Shown here: in pieces, positions 9,247 through 18,126 of the stretch
How the letters are laid out: every line of letters starts with the position of its first letter
Position numbering within the stretch: position 1 is the stretch's first letter
DNA from: Planococcus shixiaomingii
GTDB lineage: Bacteria; Bacillota; Bacilli; Bacillales_A; Planococcaceae
Assembly (NCBI RefSeq): GCF_030413615.1
Contig: NZ_CP129236.1
Span: 604,001 to 668,000, forward strand
DNA: 64,000 bases
Direction: 5' to 3'
Notes under the pieces: model-generated
The model's database searches: none
What the model was told of the DNA's origin: nothing
The model's input: the letters and a program-made list of their open reading frames with translations, nothing else
Position numbers and translations under genes: made by a program

Positions 9247-9298
9247 AAAAAGAGTGAGCCTCATCTTGTCAGTAAACAAGTTGAGGCTCACTCTTTTG
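9247..9298. terminator. Bidirectional terminator
   Basis: Sixteen-base perfect arms AAAAGAGTGAGCCTCA and TGAGGCTCACTCTTTT around a 19-base loop. It sits between the convergent monooxygenase and hypothetical genes and has A/T runs suitable for both. Confidence 0.9.
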
Positions 9299-9300
9299 TA

Positions 9301-9765
9301 TTAATGCCATGTAATGTCATAAAGCAGCTTCGCACACAAAACAGAGAATTCGCGGTCCGGATATTGCTCTTTCATTGATTTGATTTTGCCGGCCGAAAAT
9401 TCAGCTGCATCTTCAAACGAAGCGTGGCGGACAATCGCTTCGTGGGGTGAATATATAGGTGAGGCGGCTGGCGTAAATTTCGCAAATAGGAACGTCAAAT
9501 ACGGTTGTTCCTGCGGCTTGTCGTAAATGGTTTTGCCTTCGACAATCAATTCATTGTCAGGGAAATACGACAGCGTTTCGATATGGATGATGCCAATGCG
9601 TTTCATCACCCAAAGGTTGGTGTAGCCCATCGAGATTTCTTCGTGCATGTGGTCTAAAATGTCCGCGACATTCCGTTCGAACATGGAGAAAGGATTTTTC
9701 CGGTTCGTCAAATATACAAAATAGGTCCGGTCATCTTTTACATCCAGCAACTGTTCTTCGGTCAC
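9301..9765 (-). CDS. Hypothetical protein, 154 aa
   Basis: I do not recognise the family. The protein is soluble and acidic to neutral with no signal peptide or membrane segment. It has aromatic-rich stretches (TYFVYLTNRKNPFSMFE near the start, PYLTFLFAKFTPAASPIYSP in the middle). The GTG start at 9765 is chosen because GGAGGAG lies 6 bp upstream. It is a single gene, convergent with the monooxygenase gene. Confidence 0.75.
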   Translation of the reverse strand: MTEEQLLDVKDDRTYFVYLTNRKNPFSMFERNVADILDHMHEEISMGYTNLWVMKRIGIIHIETLSYFPDNELIVEGKTIYDKPQEQPYLTFLFAKFTPAASPIYSPHEAIVRHASFEDAAEFSAGKIKSMKEQYPDREFSVLCAKLLYDITWH

Positions 9766-9877
9766 AAAATCTCCTCCAAGCTGAGTTTGACTTCTGTTCG
9801 TTCAAAATATGGAGTTGGTTTACAGTCCATTATAATCCATAGACAGAAAATTCACCGCTTTTAAGCGAAAGGACATG

Positions 9878-9912
9878 AAAAAACCAGCAAAGCATTGGCT
9901 TTGCTGGTTTTT
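9878..9912 (-). terminator. Terminator of the NADP-dependent oxidoreductase gene
   Basis: AAAAAACCAGCAAAGC / GCTTTGCTGGTTTTT hairpin immediately past the stop codon on the minus strand; the A run becomes a T run for this gene. Confidence 0.85.
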
Positions 9913-9913
9913 G

Positions 9914-10939
9914 TTAAAACTTCGCATATTCGGGATCGGCCACTTTCACAAGCAGTTTGCCGACATTGGTTCCTTTGAAGAGGCTAAGAAAAGCATCCGG
10001 CGTATTGTCAAAGCCTTCGACAATCGTCTCTTCGTATTTCAATTTGCCTTCTTGCAGCCAAGCGCCAAGCTGCTTTGAACCTGCTTCGAATTGGGCCGCG
10101 TAATTGCCGACGGTAAAGCCTTGCATCAATGCGCTCGTCTTGATCATATACGACTGCAGCCGCGGGCCAAGGTCTTCTTCCTTGTTATAAGAAGAAATCG
10201 CTCCGCACAAAGGAATGCGGGCGTTGGTATTTAACAGTTTGAACACTTCATCGGTTACAGGGCCGCCGACATTATCGAAATAGACGTCAACGCCGTCCGG
10301 TACAGCTTTTGCCAAGTCTTCGGCAAAACTGTCCTTTTTGTAATTGACCGCTTCATCAAAACCAAGTTCAGTTTTCAAAAGCTCAATTTTTTCGTCGCTG
10401 CCGGCAATGCCGACGACGCGGCAGCCTTGGATTTTCGCGATTTGCCCAACCGCTGAACCGACTGCGCCAGCAGCGCCGGAAACGACGACGGTTTCACCGG
10501 GCTGTGGTTTGCCGATCTCGAGCAAGCCGAAGTACGCCGTAAGCCCGGTCATGCCAAGAATGCCAAGATGTGTCGTGGCCGGGGCTGCGCTCGGGTCGAT
10601 CTTACGGATTTTCTGGTCGTTTGCGCGGCTGTACTCAGCCCATTTCAAGTTGCCAGTGACGATGTCACCTTGCTTGAACTTGTCGGAACGCGACTCGACC
10701 ACTTCTGCGATTCCGCCGCCGGCAATCGCTTTATGCAGTTGAAACGGCGCAATATAGGATTTTGAGTCTTGCATGCGGCCGCGCATATATGGATCGACCG
10801 ATAAGTACAGCGTCCGCAGCAAAACTTGGTTTTCTTCAAGTGAGGGAATGTCCTGCTCGACAAACTCAAAATCGTCGTTTGTAGGCATGCCTTTCGGGCG
10901 GTTCGCCAAATGGATTTCTTTTTGTGTTGTTGGAATCAA
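9914..10939 (-). CDS. NADP-dependent medium-chain oxidoreductase (YfmJ/CurA-like)
   Basis: Zinc-independent medium-chain dehydrogenase/reductase of the leukotriene B4 12-hydroxydehydrogenase type, 341 aa. Members reduce the double bond of alkenals and enones. The N-terminal signature SVDPYMRGRMQDSKSY is at about residues 48-63, and the Rossmann segment VVVSGAAGAVGSAVGQIAKI at about 150-169 carries the AxxGxxG variant used for NADP. The TTG start at 10939 has GGAGGAAC in front. Probably a detoxifying reductase. It is divergent from the SDR-aldehyde dehydrogenase pair, which would suit a shared role in aldehyde handling, but this is inference. Confidence 0.9.
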   Translation of the reverse strand: MIPTTQKEIHLANRPKGMPTNDDFEFVEQDIPSLEENQVLLRTLYLSVDPYMRGRMQDSKSYIAPFQLHKAIAGGGIAEVVESRSDKFKQGDIVTGNLKWAEYSRANDQKIRKIDPSAAPATTHLGILGMTGLTAYFGLLEIGKPQPGETVVVSGAAGAVGSAVGQIAKIQGCRVVGIAGSDEKIELLKTELGFDEAVNYKKDSFAEDLAKAVPDGVDVYFDNVGGPVTDEVFKLLNTNARIPLCGAISSYNKEEDLGPRLQSYMIKTSALMQGFTVGNYAAQFEAGSKQLGAWLQEGKLKYEETIVEGFDNTPDAFLSLFKGTNVGKLLVKVADPEYAKF

Positions 10940-11130
10940 TGCAGTTCCTCCTTTGAATTTCTTGTAATGAAGCGTACCACTTCGAAAGAAACAAGGTCAA
11001 CGAATACGAATAGCTCATGCATATAAGCTTTCAGGTCAATTTATCCTAGTTTCAGCCTAGTTCTAAGAAGGGTACAGAAAGAGACGCACGAAATCTTTTA
11101 GTTAACTTACAGAAATGGAGATGACTATAG

Positions 11131-11871
11131 ATGGAGAAAGTAAAATCGGCAATTATTACAGGTGCCAGCAGCGGAATTGGGCAAGCGACAGCACGGGAGT
11201 TGGCTAAGAACGGCTATGCCGTTATGTTGGCCGCACGGCGGGAAGACCGCTTAGTTGACCTGAAAAAAGAAATCGAAGACGCCGGAGGACGGGCAGAATA
11301 CCGAGTGACGGATGTCACATCTGCCGCCGAAATGAAATCACTGGCAGAAGCAACATTGGAGCATTTTGGACAAATCACTGTTCTCGTCAACAATGCCGGG
11401 TTGATGCCGCTGTCTTATTTGAATAAATTAAAAATTGACGAGTGGGACCGAATGATTGATGTGAATATTAAAGGCGTGCTATACGGAATCGCAGCTGTCC
11501 TGCCATATATGGAGGAGCAAAAAGAAGGGCATATCATTAACGTTGCCTCAGTCGCAGGGCATGTCGTGTCACCAGGGAGCGCGGTCTACAGCGGAACGAA
11601 GTTTGCGGTTCGGGCAATCACTGAAGGGCTCCGAAAGGAAATCGATCCGGAGCTGAACATCCGCGCGACTATTGTTTCGCCAGGTGCCGTTGAAACCGAA
11701 CTTCGGAATACGATAACCGATGAAGATGTGCTTTCCAATTTCAGAAGCAGAAGTGCCATGGAACCATTGCAGGCGACAGATATTGCACGAGCCATCGTCT
11801 ATGCAGTAGAGCAGCCAGCTCATGTGGACGTCAACGAAATCCTGATCCGGCCAAGACAACAGCCGAACTAA
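11131..11871 (+). CDS. Short-chain dehydrogenase/reductase
   Basis: Classical SDR of 246 aa. Motifs: TGASSGIG (residues 9-16) for cofactor binding, an NNAG motif near 89, catalytic Ser in NVASVAG, and YxxxK in YSGTKFAVRA (about 155-160). Arg residues after the first strand (AARREDR) favour NADP. It precedes the aldehyde dehydrogenase gene by 19 bp and is probably co-transcribed with it. The substrate is unknown. Confidence 0.9.
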   Translation: MEKVKSAIITGASSGIGQATARELAKNGYAVMLAARREDRLVDLKKEIEDAGGRAEYRVTDVTSAAEMKSLAEATLEHFGQITVLVNNAGLMPLSYLNKLKIDEWDRMIDVNIKGVLYGIAAVLPYMEEQKEGHIINVASVAGHVVSPGSAVYSGTKFAVRAITEGLRKEIDPELNIRATIVSPGAVETELRNTITDEDVLSNFRSRSAMEPLQATDIARAIVYAVEQPAHVDVNEILIRPRQQPN

Positions 11872-11890
11872 AAAAGGAGAGGTTTACCGA

Positions 11891-13363
11891 ATGTTAAACA
11901 CTGACTTTACTAAGCTTTATTTTGATGGGCAATGGCAAAATGGATCGAGCGACAACATGATGAAAAACACCAATCCGTTTACAGGTGAAGAACTAGTAAC
12001 GATTCAAGCAGCGGATAAAGACGACTTGGACCGTGCGTATCAATCGGCAGCGAAAGCGCAAGCGGAATGGGCGAAGGAACTTCCGCAGAACAAGCGCGCG
12101 ATTTTGGAAAAAGTTGTGGATGTGATGGGGGAGAACAAAGAACTGATCATCGAATGGCTCATCAAAGAAGCGGGAAGCACGTACATGAAAGCAGCAACTG
12201 AGTTTGGTGCAGCCATGAATGTGATAAAAGAAGTGGCGGCGTTTCCGTTTAAAATGGAAGGCAAAATTTTGCCATCGCAAACAGCCGGGAAAGAAAACCG
12301 CATTTACCGCAATCCACTTGGTGTGATTGGCGTCATCAGTCCGTGGAATTTCCCGTTCCACTTGGCAATGCGGTCAGTTGCCCCGGCACTGGCGACGGGC
12401 AATGGCGTGGTCATCAAACCGGCGACTGATACGCCCGTTACAGGCGGCTTGATTTTTGCCAGCATTTTCGAGGCGGCCGGTTTGCCAAAAGGGTTGTTGA
12501 ACGTCATCGTTGGCCGCGGTTCGGAAATCGGGGACGATATCGTTAAACACCCGATTCCCCGGTTAATTTCTTTTACCGGTTCTACGCCGGTCGGCAAGCA
12601 CATTGGGGAACTGGCTGGCGGCAGCTTAAAGAAAACCGCATTGGAACTTGGCGGCAACAACGCTTTTCTGGTGCTTGACGATGCAGATCTCGACTACGCA
12701 GTCGATTCAGCTCTTTTCGGCAAGTTTTACCACCAAGGGCAAATCTGTATGGCGACGAACCGGATTTTTGTCCACCAAGACCGCTACGATGAATTTGCCA
12801 AGCTGTTTGTCGAACGGGCGAAGAAATTGAAGTATGGCAATCCGGCAGATCAAGCTACCCATGTTGGACCGCTTATTAACAGCGATCAAGTGGACCGCAT
12901 CATGGACGACATCAAAGCAAGCGTCGAACAAGGTGCAGAAATTCTGCTTGGAGGCGAGCGGGACGGCAATGTCCTGCAGCCGACGGTTTTGGGCGGCGGT
13001 ACAAACAGCATGCCGATTGCGAAAAATGAAATCTTCGGTCCTGTTGCGATCTTGATACCGTTTGGCAGCGATCAGGAAGCGGCCGATATGGTCAATGCCT
13101 TCCCGTATGGTCTGAGCGGCGCTATCCATTCATCCAATATTGAACGAGGCACGCAGCTTGCCCATAAAGTTTACACAGGGATGATTCACGTCAACGACCA
13201 ACCGGTCAATGATGAAGCCCATGTACCATTTGGTGGCGAGAAAGAATCCGGGCTCGGACGGTTTAACGGAGATTGGGTCTTGGAAGAATTCACAACGATG
13301 AAGTGGATTTCCATCCAGCACACGCCGCGCGATTACGGGCCGTTTATAGCCAATTTGAAATAA
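11891..13363 (+). CDS. Aldehyde dehydrogenase (vanillin/benzaldehyde dehydrogenase-like)
   Basis: NAD(P)-dependent aldehyde dehydrogenase, 490 aa, oxidising an aldehyde to its acid. Signatures: GVISPWNFPFHLAMRSVAPAL (about 146-166), the FTGSTPVGKHIG nucleotide-binding segment, catalytic Glu in LELGGNN, and nucleophilic Cys in GQICMATNR (about 285-287). AAAAAGGAGAGG precedes the ATG. Overall pattern resembles Bacillus YfmT (vanillin dehydrogenase), which is a family resemblance only. It is the second gene of the SDR operon and ends at a terminator. Confidence 0.92.
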   Translation: MLNTDFTKLYFDGQWQNGSSDNMMKNTNPFTGEELVTIQAADKDDLDRAYQSAAKAQAEWAKELPQNKRAILEKVVDVMGENKELIIEWLIKEAGSTYMKAATEFGAAMNVIKEVAAFPFKMEGKILPSQTAGKENRIYRNPLGVIGVISPWNFPFHLAMRSVAPALATGNGVVIKPATDTPVTGGLIFASIFEAAGLPKGLLNVIVGRGSEIGDDIVKHPIPRLISFTGSTPVGKHIGELAGGSLKKTALELGGNNAFLVLDDADLDYAVDSALFGKFYHQGQICMATNRIFVHQDRYDEFAKLFVERAKKLKYGNPADQATHVGPLINSDQVDRIMDDIKASVEQGAEILLGGERDGNVLQPTVLGGGTNSMPIAKNEIFGPVAILIPFGSDQEAADMVNAFPYGLSGAIHSSNIERGTQLAHKVYTGMIHVNDQPVNDEAHVPFGGEKESGLGRFNGDWVLEEFTTMKWISIQHTPRDYGPFIANLK

Positions 13364-13369
13364 CAACTG

Positions 13370-13417
13370 ACAGCTTTTGCTTCTTCCATTAGTGGAAGAG
13401 GCAGAAGCTGTTTTTTT
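13370..13417 (+). terminator. Terminator after the aldehyde dehydrogenase
   Basis: ACAGCTTTTGCTTCTTCC and GGAAGAGGCAGAAGCTGT form a long, slightly imperfect stem followed by seven T. It isolates the KDG operon promoter just downstream. Confidence 0.88.
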
Positions 13418-13459
13418 ATGGTTCCTAATAATTATTTTCTAAGAATAATATTTAGGAGG

Positions 13460-13488
13460 TTGATTTTGAAAGCACTTTCATTTAAACT
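13460..13488 (+). promoter_or_regulatory. Promoter of the kdgK operon
   Basis: -35 TTGATT at 13460-13465 and -10 TAAACT at 13483-13488 with a 17-bp spacer. The spacer contains a cre box and the operator lies just downstream, so all three elements form one regulated start. Confidence 0.7.
13467..13480 (+). promoter_or_regulatory. cre box (CcpA site) in the kdgK promoter
   Basis: TGAAAGCACTTTCA fits the catabolite-responsive consensus TGWAARCGYTWNCW except A for G at the central CG, and is itself nearly palindromic. It lies between the -35 and -10 elements, so CcpA with P-Ser-HPr would block RNA polymerase when a preferred sugar is present. Confidence 0.75.
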
Positions 13489-13500
13489 AACCATAAACCG

Positions 13501-13524
13501 ATTTACTAAACCGATTTAGTAAAT
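13501..13524 (+). promoter_or_regulatory. LacI-type operator, probable KdgR site
   Basis: Two perfect 10-bp arms, ATTTACTAAA and TTTAGTAAAT, flank the centre CCGA. A central CG in an A/T-rich 20-24 bp palindrome is the hallmark of LacI-family operators. It starts 12 bp past the -10 element. The only LacI-family gene in the window is the fifth gene of this same operon, so autoregulated repression by that protein is the simplest reading. Confidence 0.8.
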
Positions 13525-13554
13525 TTCACAGATGATTGTTGAGGAGGAAAAAAA

Positions 13555-14511
13555 TTGCCGAAAATTTCAGGTGTATTTACTTTAGGGGATGCCTTGATTA
13601 CGTTCAACCCTTCGGAAACGGGTCCGCTGCGCTATGTTCCTTCTTTTACACGCAAAGTCGGAGGAGCTGAATTGAATTTCGCGATCGGCTGTGCCCGTTT
13701 GGGAATACCGATTAAATGGGCAAGCCGTTTAGGCGGAGACGAATTTGGCCGTGTCATTTACAATTTTGCGCGCGGGGAAGGCGTCGATATGTCCCATGTG
13801 GAATTTGTTGAAAATCATCCGACGTCGTTGAATTTCAAGGAAGTCCGTGAAGACGGTTCCGGCAAGACGTTTTATTACCGTTACCAATCGCCGGTTTTGA
13901 CAATGGAGCCGGAAGATATTACGGAAGAGATGTTTGAAGAAGTGGGTTTGGTCCACTTGACCGGTGTATTTTTGGCAATTGATCCAAAAAACTTGGCAAT
14001 CACTAAACGAGTGCTGGAAATCGCAAAGAAAAAAGAGATCCGGGTTTCATTTGATCCGAACATTCGCTTGAAGTTGTGGACGCTAGAGCAGGCAAAAGCG
14101 GCTTATTCTGAAATCATGCCATCTGTCGACATTTTGCTGACCGGGCTGGATGAAATCGAAATGATTCTGGACGATGCGTCGCAACAGTCGTTAGAACGGT
14201 TTGCAGAGAGCCAGTCAATTGACCAATTAGTCATCAAAGACGGCGGCAACGGTTCAAGGCTTTATCAAGGAAAGACTTGGTATTCAAAAGAAGCGTTCAA
14301 GATAACGCCGATTGATACTGTTGGAGCGGGAGACGGTTTTGATGCCGGTTACGTTTATGCCGTGCTGAACGGCCATTCTCCTGAAGAGGCGCTGGAATTC
14401 GCTAACGGCGTAGGTGCACTCGTAACGACAGTAGCCGGTGATAATGAAGGACTTCCGTATTTAGAAGAAGTGCAAGCATTGATACGCAATGAAAAAATTA
14501 TTGAAAGATAA
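13555..14511 (+). CDS. kdgK: 2-keto-3-deoxygluconate kinase (PfkB family)
   Basis: Phosphorylates 2-keto-3-deoxygluconate (KDG) to KDPG. The 318-aa protein has the two PfkB signatures: the N-terminal GGAELNFAIGCARLG segment (about 37-51) and DTVGAGDGFDAGY (about 254-266) with the catalytic Asp. The TTG start at 13555 lies 8 bp after GAGGAGG. First gene of an operon whose next product, the aldolase, uses its product. Specificity for KDG rather than fructose or ribose is inferred from the operon. Confidence 0.93.
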   Translation: MPKISGVFTLGDALITFNPSETGPLRYVPSFTRKVGGAELNFAIGCARLGIPIKWASRLGGDEFGRVIYNFARGEGVDMSHVEFVENHPTSLNFKEVREDGSGKTFYYRYQSPVLTMEPEDITEEMFEEVGLVHLTGVFLAIDPKNLAITKRVLEIAKKKEIRVSFDPNIRLKLWTLEQAKAAYSEIMPSVDILLTGLDEIEMILDDASQQSLERFAESQSIDQLVIKDGGNGSRLYQGKTWYSKEAFKITPIDTVGAGDGFDAGYVYAVLNGHSPEEALEFANGVGALVTTVAGDNEGLPYLEEVQALIRNEKIIER

Positions 14512-14529
14512 TAAAAAAGGAGGAACGTT

Positions 14530-15165
14530 ATGTTAAAACATGAAATTTTATCTCACTTAACTTCTACCAAAGTAGTAGCGGTCATCCGCGGCAGCAGCGC
14601 AGAAGAAGCGATTGAGTTGTCAAAAGCGGCACTCAAAGGCGGCATCCCCGCCATTGAATTGACCTATACCACCCCGAATGTCCAGAAAGTGTTCGAAGCG
14701 CTCGCTGAAGAAGACGTACTGCTGGGTGCTGGATCTGTTTTGGATCCGGAGACGGCGCGGCATGCCATTTTGGCTGGAGCAAAATTCATCGTCAGCCCAC
14801 ATTTCAATGAAGAGATTGCACCGATTTGCAACCGTTATGGAATTCCGTACTTGCCCGGCTGCATGACCATCCGTGAAATGGTTAAAGCGCTGGAAAATGG
14901 AAGCGATATCATTAAGTTATTCCCGGCTAATAACTTCGAACCATCGTTCATCAAATCAGTGAACGGCCCGTTGCCGCATGTGCGCATCATGCCGACCGGC
15001 GGCATTAATTTGAATAATATCCAAGAGTGGATTGGCGCAGGAGCGGTCGCCGTCGGCATCGGCAGCGACTTGAATAAAGCCTATAAAGCTGGCGGATTTG
15101 AAGCCGCAGTGGAATTGAGCAAGCAGTATATGGAGAAAAGCGGACAAAAGGAGCAGAAGCTATGA
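14530..15165 (+). CDS. kdgA: KDPG aldolase (2-dehydro-3-deoxyphosphogluconate aldolase)
   Basis: Class I aldolase of 211 aa that cleaves KDPG into pyruvate and glyceraldehyde-3-phosphate. The Schiff-base Lys is in DIIKLFPAN (about residue 122), Glu in the AIELTYTTP segment is the usual general acid/base, and MPTGGI binds phosphate. AAAGGAGGAAC precedes ATG. The stop overlaps the uxuA start (ATGA), indicating translational coupling. Confidence 0.96.
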   Translation: MLKHEILSHLTSTKVVAVIRGSSAEEAIELSKAALKGGIPAIELTYTTPNVQKVFEALAEEDVLLGAGSVLDPETARHAILAGAKFIVSPHFNEEIAPICNRYGIPYLPGCMTIREMVKALENGSDIIKLFPANNFEPSFIKSVNGPLPHVRIMPTGGINLNNIQEWIGAGAVAVGIGSDLNKAYKAGGFEAAVELSKQYMEKSGQKEQKL

Positions 15166-16238
15166 ATATGACATTTCGTTGGTACGGTAGAGGAAACGAC
15201 ACAGTAACATTGGAGCACGTCAAACAAATTCCTGGCGTCAAAGGCATCGTCTGGGCACTTCACAATAAACCTGCCGGAGAAGTTTGGAAGAAAGAAGAAA
15301 TCAAAGAAGAAGTGGATTACATCCAGTCGCTTGGTTTTCACGTGGATGTCGTTGAAAGTGTCAATGTCCATGAATCGATCAAACTAGGCAATGCAGAACG
15401 CGATCACTATATTGAAAACTATAAAGAGACCATCCGCAATCTTTCGGAATTCGGCGTCAAAGTAATTTGCTATAACTTCATGCCGATTTTCGACTGGACG
15501 CGCACTGAAATGTTCCACCCGCTGGAAGACGGTTCAACGGCCTTGTTCTTTGAAAAAGCGAAAGTAGACAGCATCGACCCGAAAGAACTTGTACGGGAAG
15601 TCAGCGAAGCTTCTGATTTGACGCTGCCAGGATGGGAACCGGAAAAACTGGATCGCATTACTGAGTTGTTTGATGCATATAAAGAAATTGACGAGGCAAA
15701 ACTTTGGGGAAACTTAGCGTTCTTCCTAAATGAAATCATTCCAGTCGCTGAAGAAGCCGGCATTAAGATGGCCATCCATCCGGATGATCCGCCGTTCTCG
15801 ATTTTTGGACTGCCGCGTATCATCACAGGTGAGAAAAGCTATGAAAAATTAATTCAAATCTCTGATTCGCCGTCGAACGCTTTTACAATGTGCACCGGTT
15901 CGATGGGAGCAAGTTTGTCGAATAACATGGTGAAAATCGCGAAGAAATACGCAAGCCGGGCTCCATTCGCCCATATCCGCAATGTTAAAGTCTACGATAA
16001 CGGCGATTTCACGGAAACGTCCCATTATACATCAGATGGCTCAATCGATATCAAAGGCGTCGTAAAAGAGCTGCACGCCCAAAATTACGGCGGTTATGTG
16101 AGACCGGATCACGGCCGCCATATTTGGGGCGAAGTTTGCCGCCCAGGTTACGGATTATACGATCGCGCACTCGGTATCATGTATTTGTTAGGCTTGTGGG
16201 ATGCGTATGAAACTAAAAGAACGGAAGGTGCCCAATGA
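15162..16238 (+). CDS. uxuA: Mannonate dehydratase
   Basis: Dehydrates D-mannonate to KDG, feeding kdgK and kdgA. At 358 aa it matches the family. Signatures: MTFRWYGRGNDTVTL at the N-terminus, the metal-binding MAIHPDDPPFSIFGLPRI segment (about 202-219), CTGSMGA near 243, and VRPDHGR near 311. It overlaps both neighbours by 4 nt (ATGA), so the four enzyme genes are tightly coupled. Confidence 0.97.
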   Translation: MNMTFRWYGRGNDTVTLEHVKQIPGVKGIVWALHNKPAGEVWKKEEIKEEVDYIQSLGFHVDVVESVNVHESIKLGNAERDHYIENYKETIRNLSEFGVKVICYNFMPIFDWTRTEMFHPLEDGSTALFFEKAKVDSIDPKELVREVSEASDLTLPGWEPEKLDRITELFDAYKEIDEAKLWGNLAFFLNEIIPVAEEAGIKMAIHPDDPPFSIFGLPRIITGEKSYEKLIQISDSPSNAFTMCTGSMGASLSNNMVKIAKKYASRAPFAHIRNVKVYDNGDFTETSHYTSDGSIDIKGVVKELHAQNYGGYVRPDHGRHIWGEVCRPGYGLYDRALGIMYLLGLWDAYETKRTEGAQ

Positions 16239-17071
16239 TTCCACTTCATGAAAACTTGAAAGGCCGTGTAGCCGTGATAACTGGCGGAAGCGGCGTATTG
16301 TGTTCAGCAATGGCGTCCGAACTTGCACGCCAAGGCGTCAAGGTCGCTATTTTAAACCGTACAGCCGAAAACGGCCAAAGTGTAGCCGATGGCATCAACT
16401 CAGCAGGCGGAACCGCGCTTGCTCTACAAGCAAATGTCTTGGACCGCACAGACTTGGAAAAAGCGAAAGAAGCCATATTAAATGAGTTTGGCAAAATCGA
16501 TATTTTGATCAACGGGGCGGGCGGCAATCATGCCGACGCCATTACCGGGCCCGAACTTCACGATGAACTGGCAGAAGGAAAATCCTTTTTCGAGCTTGAA
16601 GAAAGCGGTTTTTCCAATGTCTTTTCATTGAACTTCACTGGCACGTTTTTAACATGCCAAGTATTCGGAAAAGAGTTGCTGAAAAGCGAAGCGCCAGCCA
16701 TTGTCAACTTATCTTCAATGAGTTCTTATGCTCCATTGACGAAGATTCCGGCATACAGTGCAGCGAAAGCTTCCATTAACAATTTCACGATGTGGATGGC
16801 CGTCCATTTTGCGGAAACGGGTTTGCGAGTCAATGCGATTGCGCCTGGCTTTTTCAAAACAACGCAGAACAAAGATTTACTGGTCGACCAAGAAGGCAAC
16901 TTGACAGCGCGCTCTCAAAAAATCCTGGCAGCTACACCGATGAAAAAATTCGGCCAGCCGGAAGACTTATTAGGCGCTTTGTTGTTCTTGGTGGATGAAT
17001 CCTATTCATCGTTTGTCACTGGCACTACGCTTGCGGTCGACGGAGGATTTATGGCTTATTCGGGGGTATGA
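16235..17071 (+). CDS. uxuB: D-mannonate oxidoreductase, SDR type (UxuB/YjmF-like)
   Basis: Reduces D-fructuronate to D-mannonate with NAD(P)H, the step before UxuA. The 278-aa protein is a classical SDR (TGGSGVL for cofactor, NGAGGNH, Ser in NLSSMSS, and YSAAK near 175-179). Bacillus uses this SDR-type enzyme instead of the larger UxuB of enteric bacteria, and the position next to uxuA supports the assignment. The exact substrate is inferred from context. Confidence 0.88.
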   Translation: MIPLHENLKGRVAVITGGSGVLCSAMASELARQGVKVAILNRTAENGQSVADGINSAGGTALALQANVLDRTDLEKAKEAILNEFGKIDILINGAGGNHADAITGPELHDELAEGKSFFELEESGFSNVFSLNFTGTFLTCQVFGKELLKSEAPAIVNLSSMSSYAPLTKIPAYSAAKASINNFTMWMAVHFAETGLRVNAIAPGFFKTTQNKDLLVDQEGNLTARSQKILAATPMKKFGQPEDLLGALLFLVDESYSSFVTGTTLAVDGGFMAYSGV

Positions 17072-17073
17072 AG

Positions 17074-18078
17074 ATGAAAAATATCACAATTGGCGAAGTG
17101 GCAGAACAGGCGAAAGTCTCCAAAAGCACCGTTTCCCAATATTTGAACAAACGGTACGAATACATGAGCGAAGCAACCCGAAAAAGAATTGAAGCGGCCA
17201 TTGAAGAATTGAATTACCATCCGAATATCGTAGCCAGAAGCTTAAAGCAAAAGTCTACGTTTACGGTAGGGGTCATTGTTGCCAATATTCTTCATTCTTT
17301 TTCAACGCAAATTTTGCGCACTATTGAAAACGACCTGAACAAAACCGGTTTTCATGTCATCATCTGCAATGCAGATGACCAGCCGGAAAAAGAACGCAAC
17401 TACATCGAAATGCTGCTGGCAAAGCAAGTGGATGGTCTAATCATCTTCCCTACCGGCGGCAATATCGATTTGTATGAACAAATGAAAAAGAAAAATTTTC
17501 CTGTCGTCTTTATGGATCGGAAAATCGAAGAGCTTGGCATTGATACCGTCATGCTCGACAATCATCAAGCAGCCCGCATGGCAATTAGTGAGTTTGTTGA
17601 AAGCGATTACACGAAAATCTCCATTATTACGACATCCATCATCCGCAACACAAGCCCGCGTGTGGAGCGCATAGAAGGATATAAAGCAGCAATGACAGAG
17701 CATGGGTTGCCGGTCCTTCCGGAATACATCAAAACAGCTGATGCGGAAGATCTGCAAGGAGTGCTGCAAGAACTGTTTGCACTAGAAGCACCGCCGGAAG
17801 CAATTTTAGCCGGCAACGACATCGTCTTAATCGAAGTTCTGAAATTTGCGAAAGAGCACCGGCTGGCAATTCCAGGCGATGTGGCGGTTATCGGCATCGA
17901 TGAAGTTTCTTTCGCAAGTTTTTATACCCCGCCAATTACTGTAGTGGCACAACCGACAATCAAAATGGCCAACAAAGCTACAGAATTGCTGCTGGAACAA
18001 ATCAACTCAGAAAACAAAACAGCCAGAACTGCCATATATCGCTTGCAGCCTAGTTTAATAAAGAGAGATTCTTGTTAA
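17074..18078 (+). CDS. kdgR: LacI-family transcriptional regulator of KDG/hexuronate genes
   Basis: DNA-binding repressor, 334 aa. The N-terminal helix-turn-helix reads TIGEVAEQAKVSKSTVSQYL (about 4-23), followed by the LacI hinge region and a periplasmic-binding-protein-like effector domain from about 58. A second ATG six bases upstream (17068) overlaps the uxuB stop as ATGA but is too close to the GGGGG site, so 17074 is preferred with modest certainty. It probably binds the palindrome at 13501-13524 and releases it when KDG or a related sugar acid binds. kdgR by analogy with B. subtilis. Confidence 0.85.
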   Translation: MKNITIGEVAEQAKVSKSTVSQYLNKRYEYMSEATRKRIEAAIEELNYHPNIVARSLKQKSTFTVGVIVANILHSFSTQILRTIENDLNKTGFHVIICNADDQPEKERNYIEMLLAKQVDGLIIFPTGGNIDLYEQMKKKNFPVVFMDRKIEELGIDTVMLDNHQAARMAISEFVESDYTKISIITTSIIRNTSPRVERIEGYKAAMTEHGLPVLPEYIKTADAEDLQGVLQELFALEAPPEAILAGNDIVLIEVLKFAKEHRLAIPGDVAVIGIDEVSFASFYTPPITVVAQPTIKMANKATELLLEQINSENKTARTAIYRLQPSLIKRDSC

Positions 18079-18126
18079 TTAGCTTTGGGAATGGTTTTTT
18101 GGTTAAAGAATAGGTGGAAATAGGAA

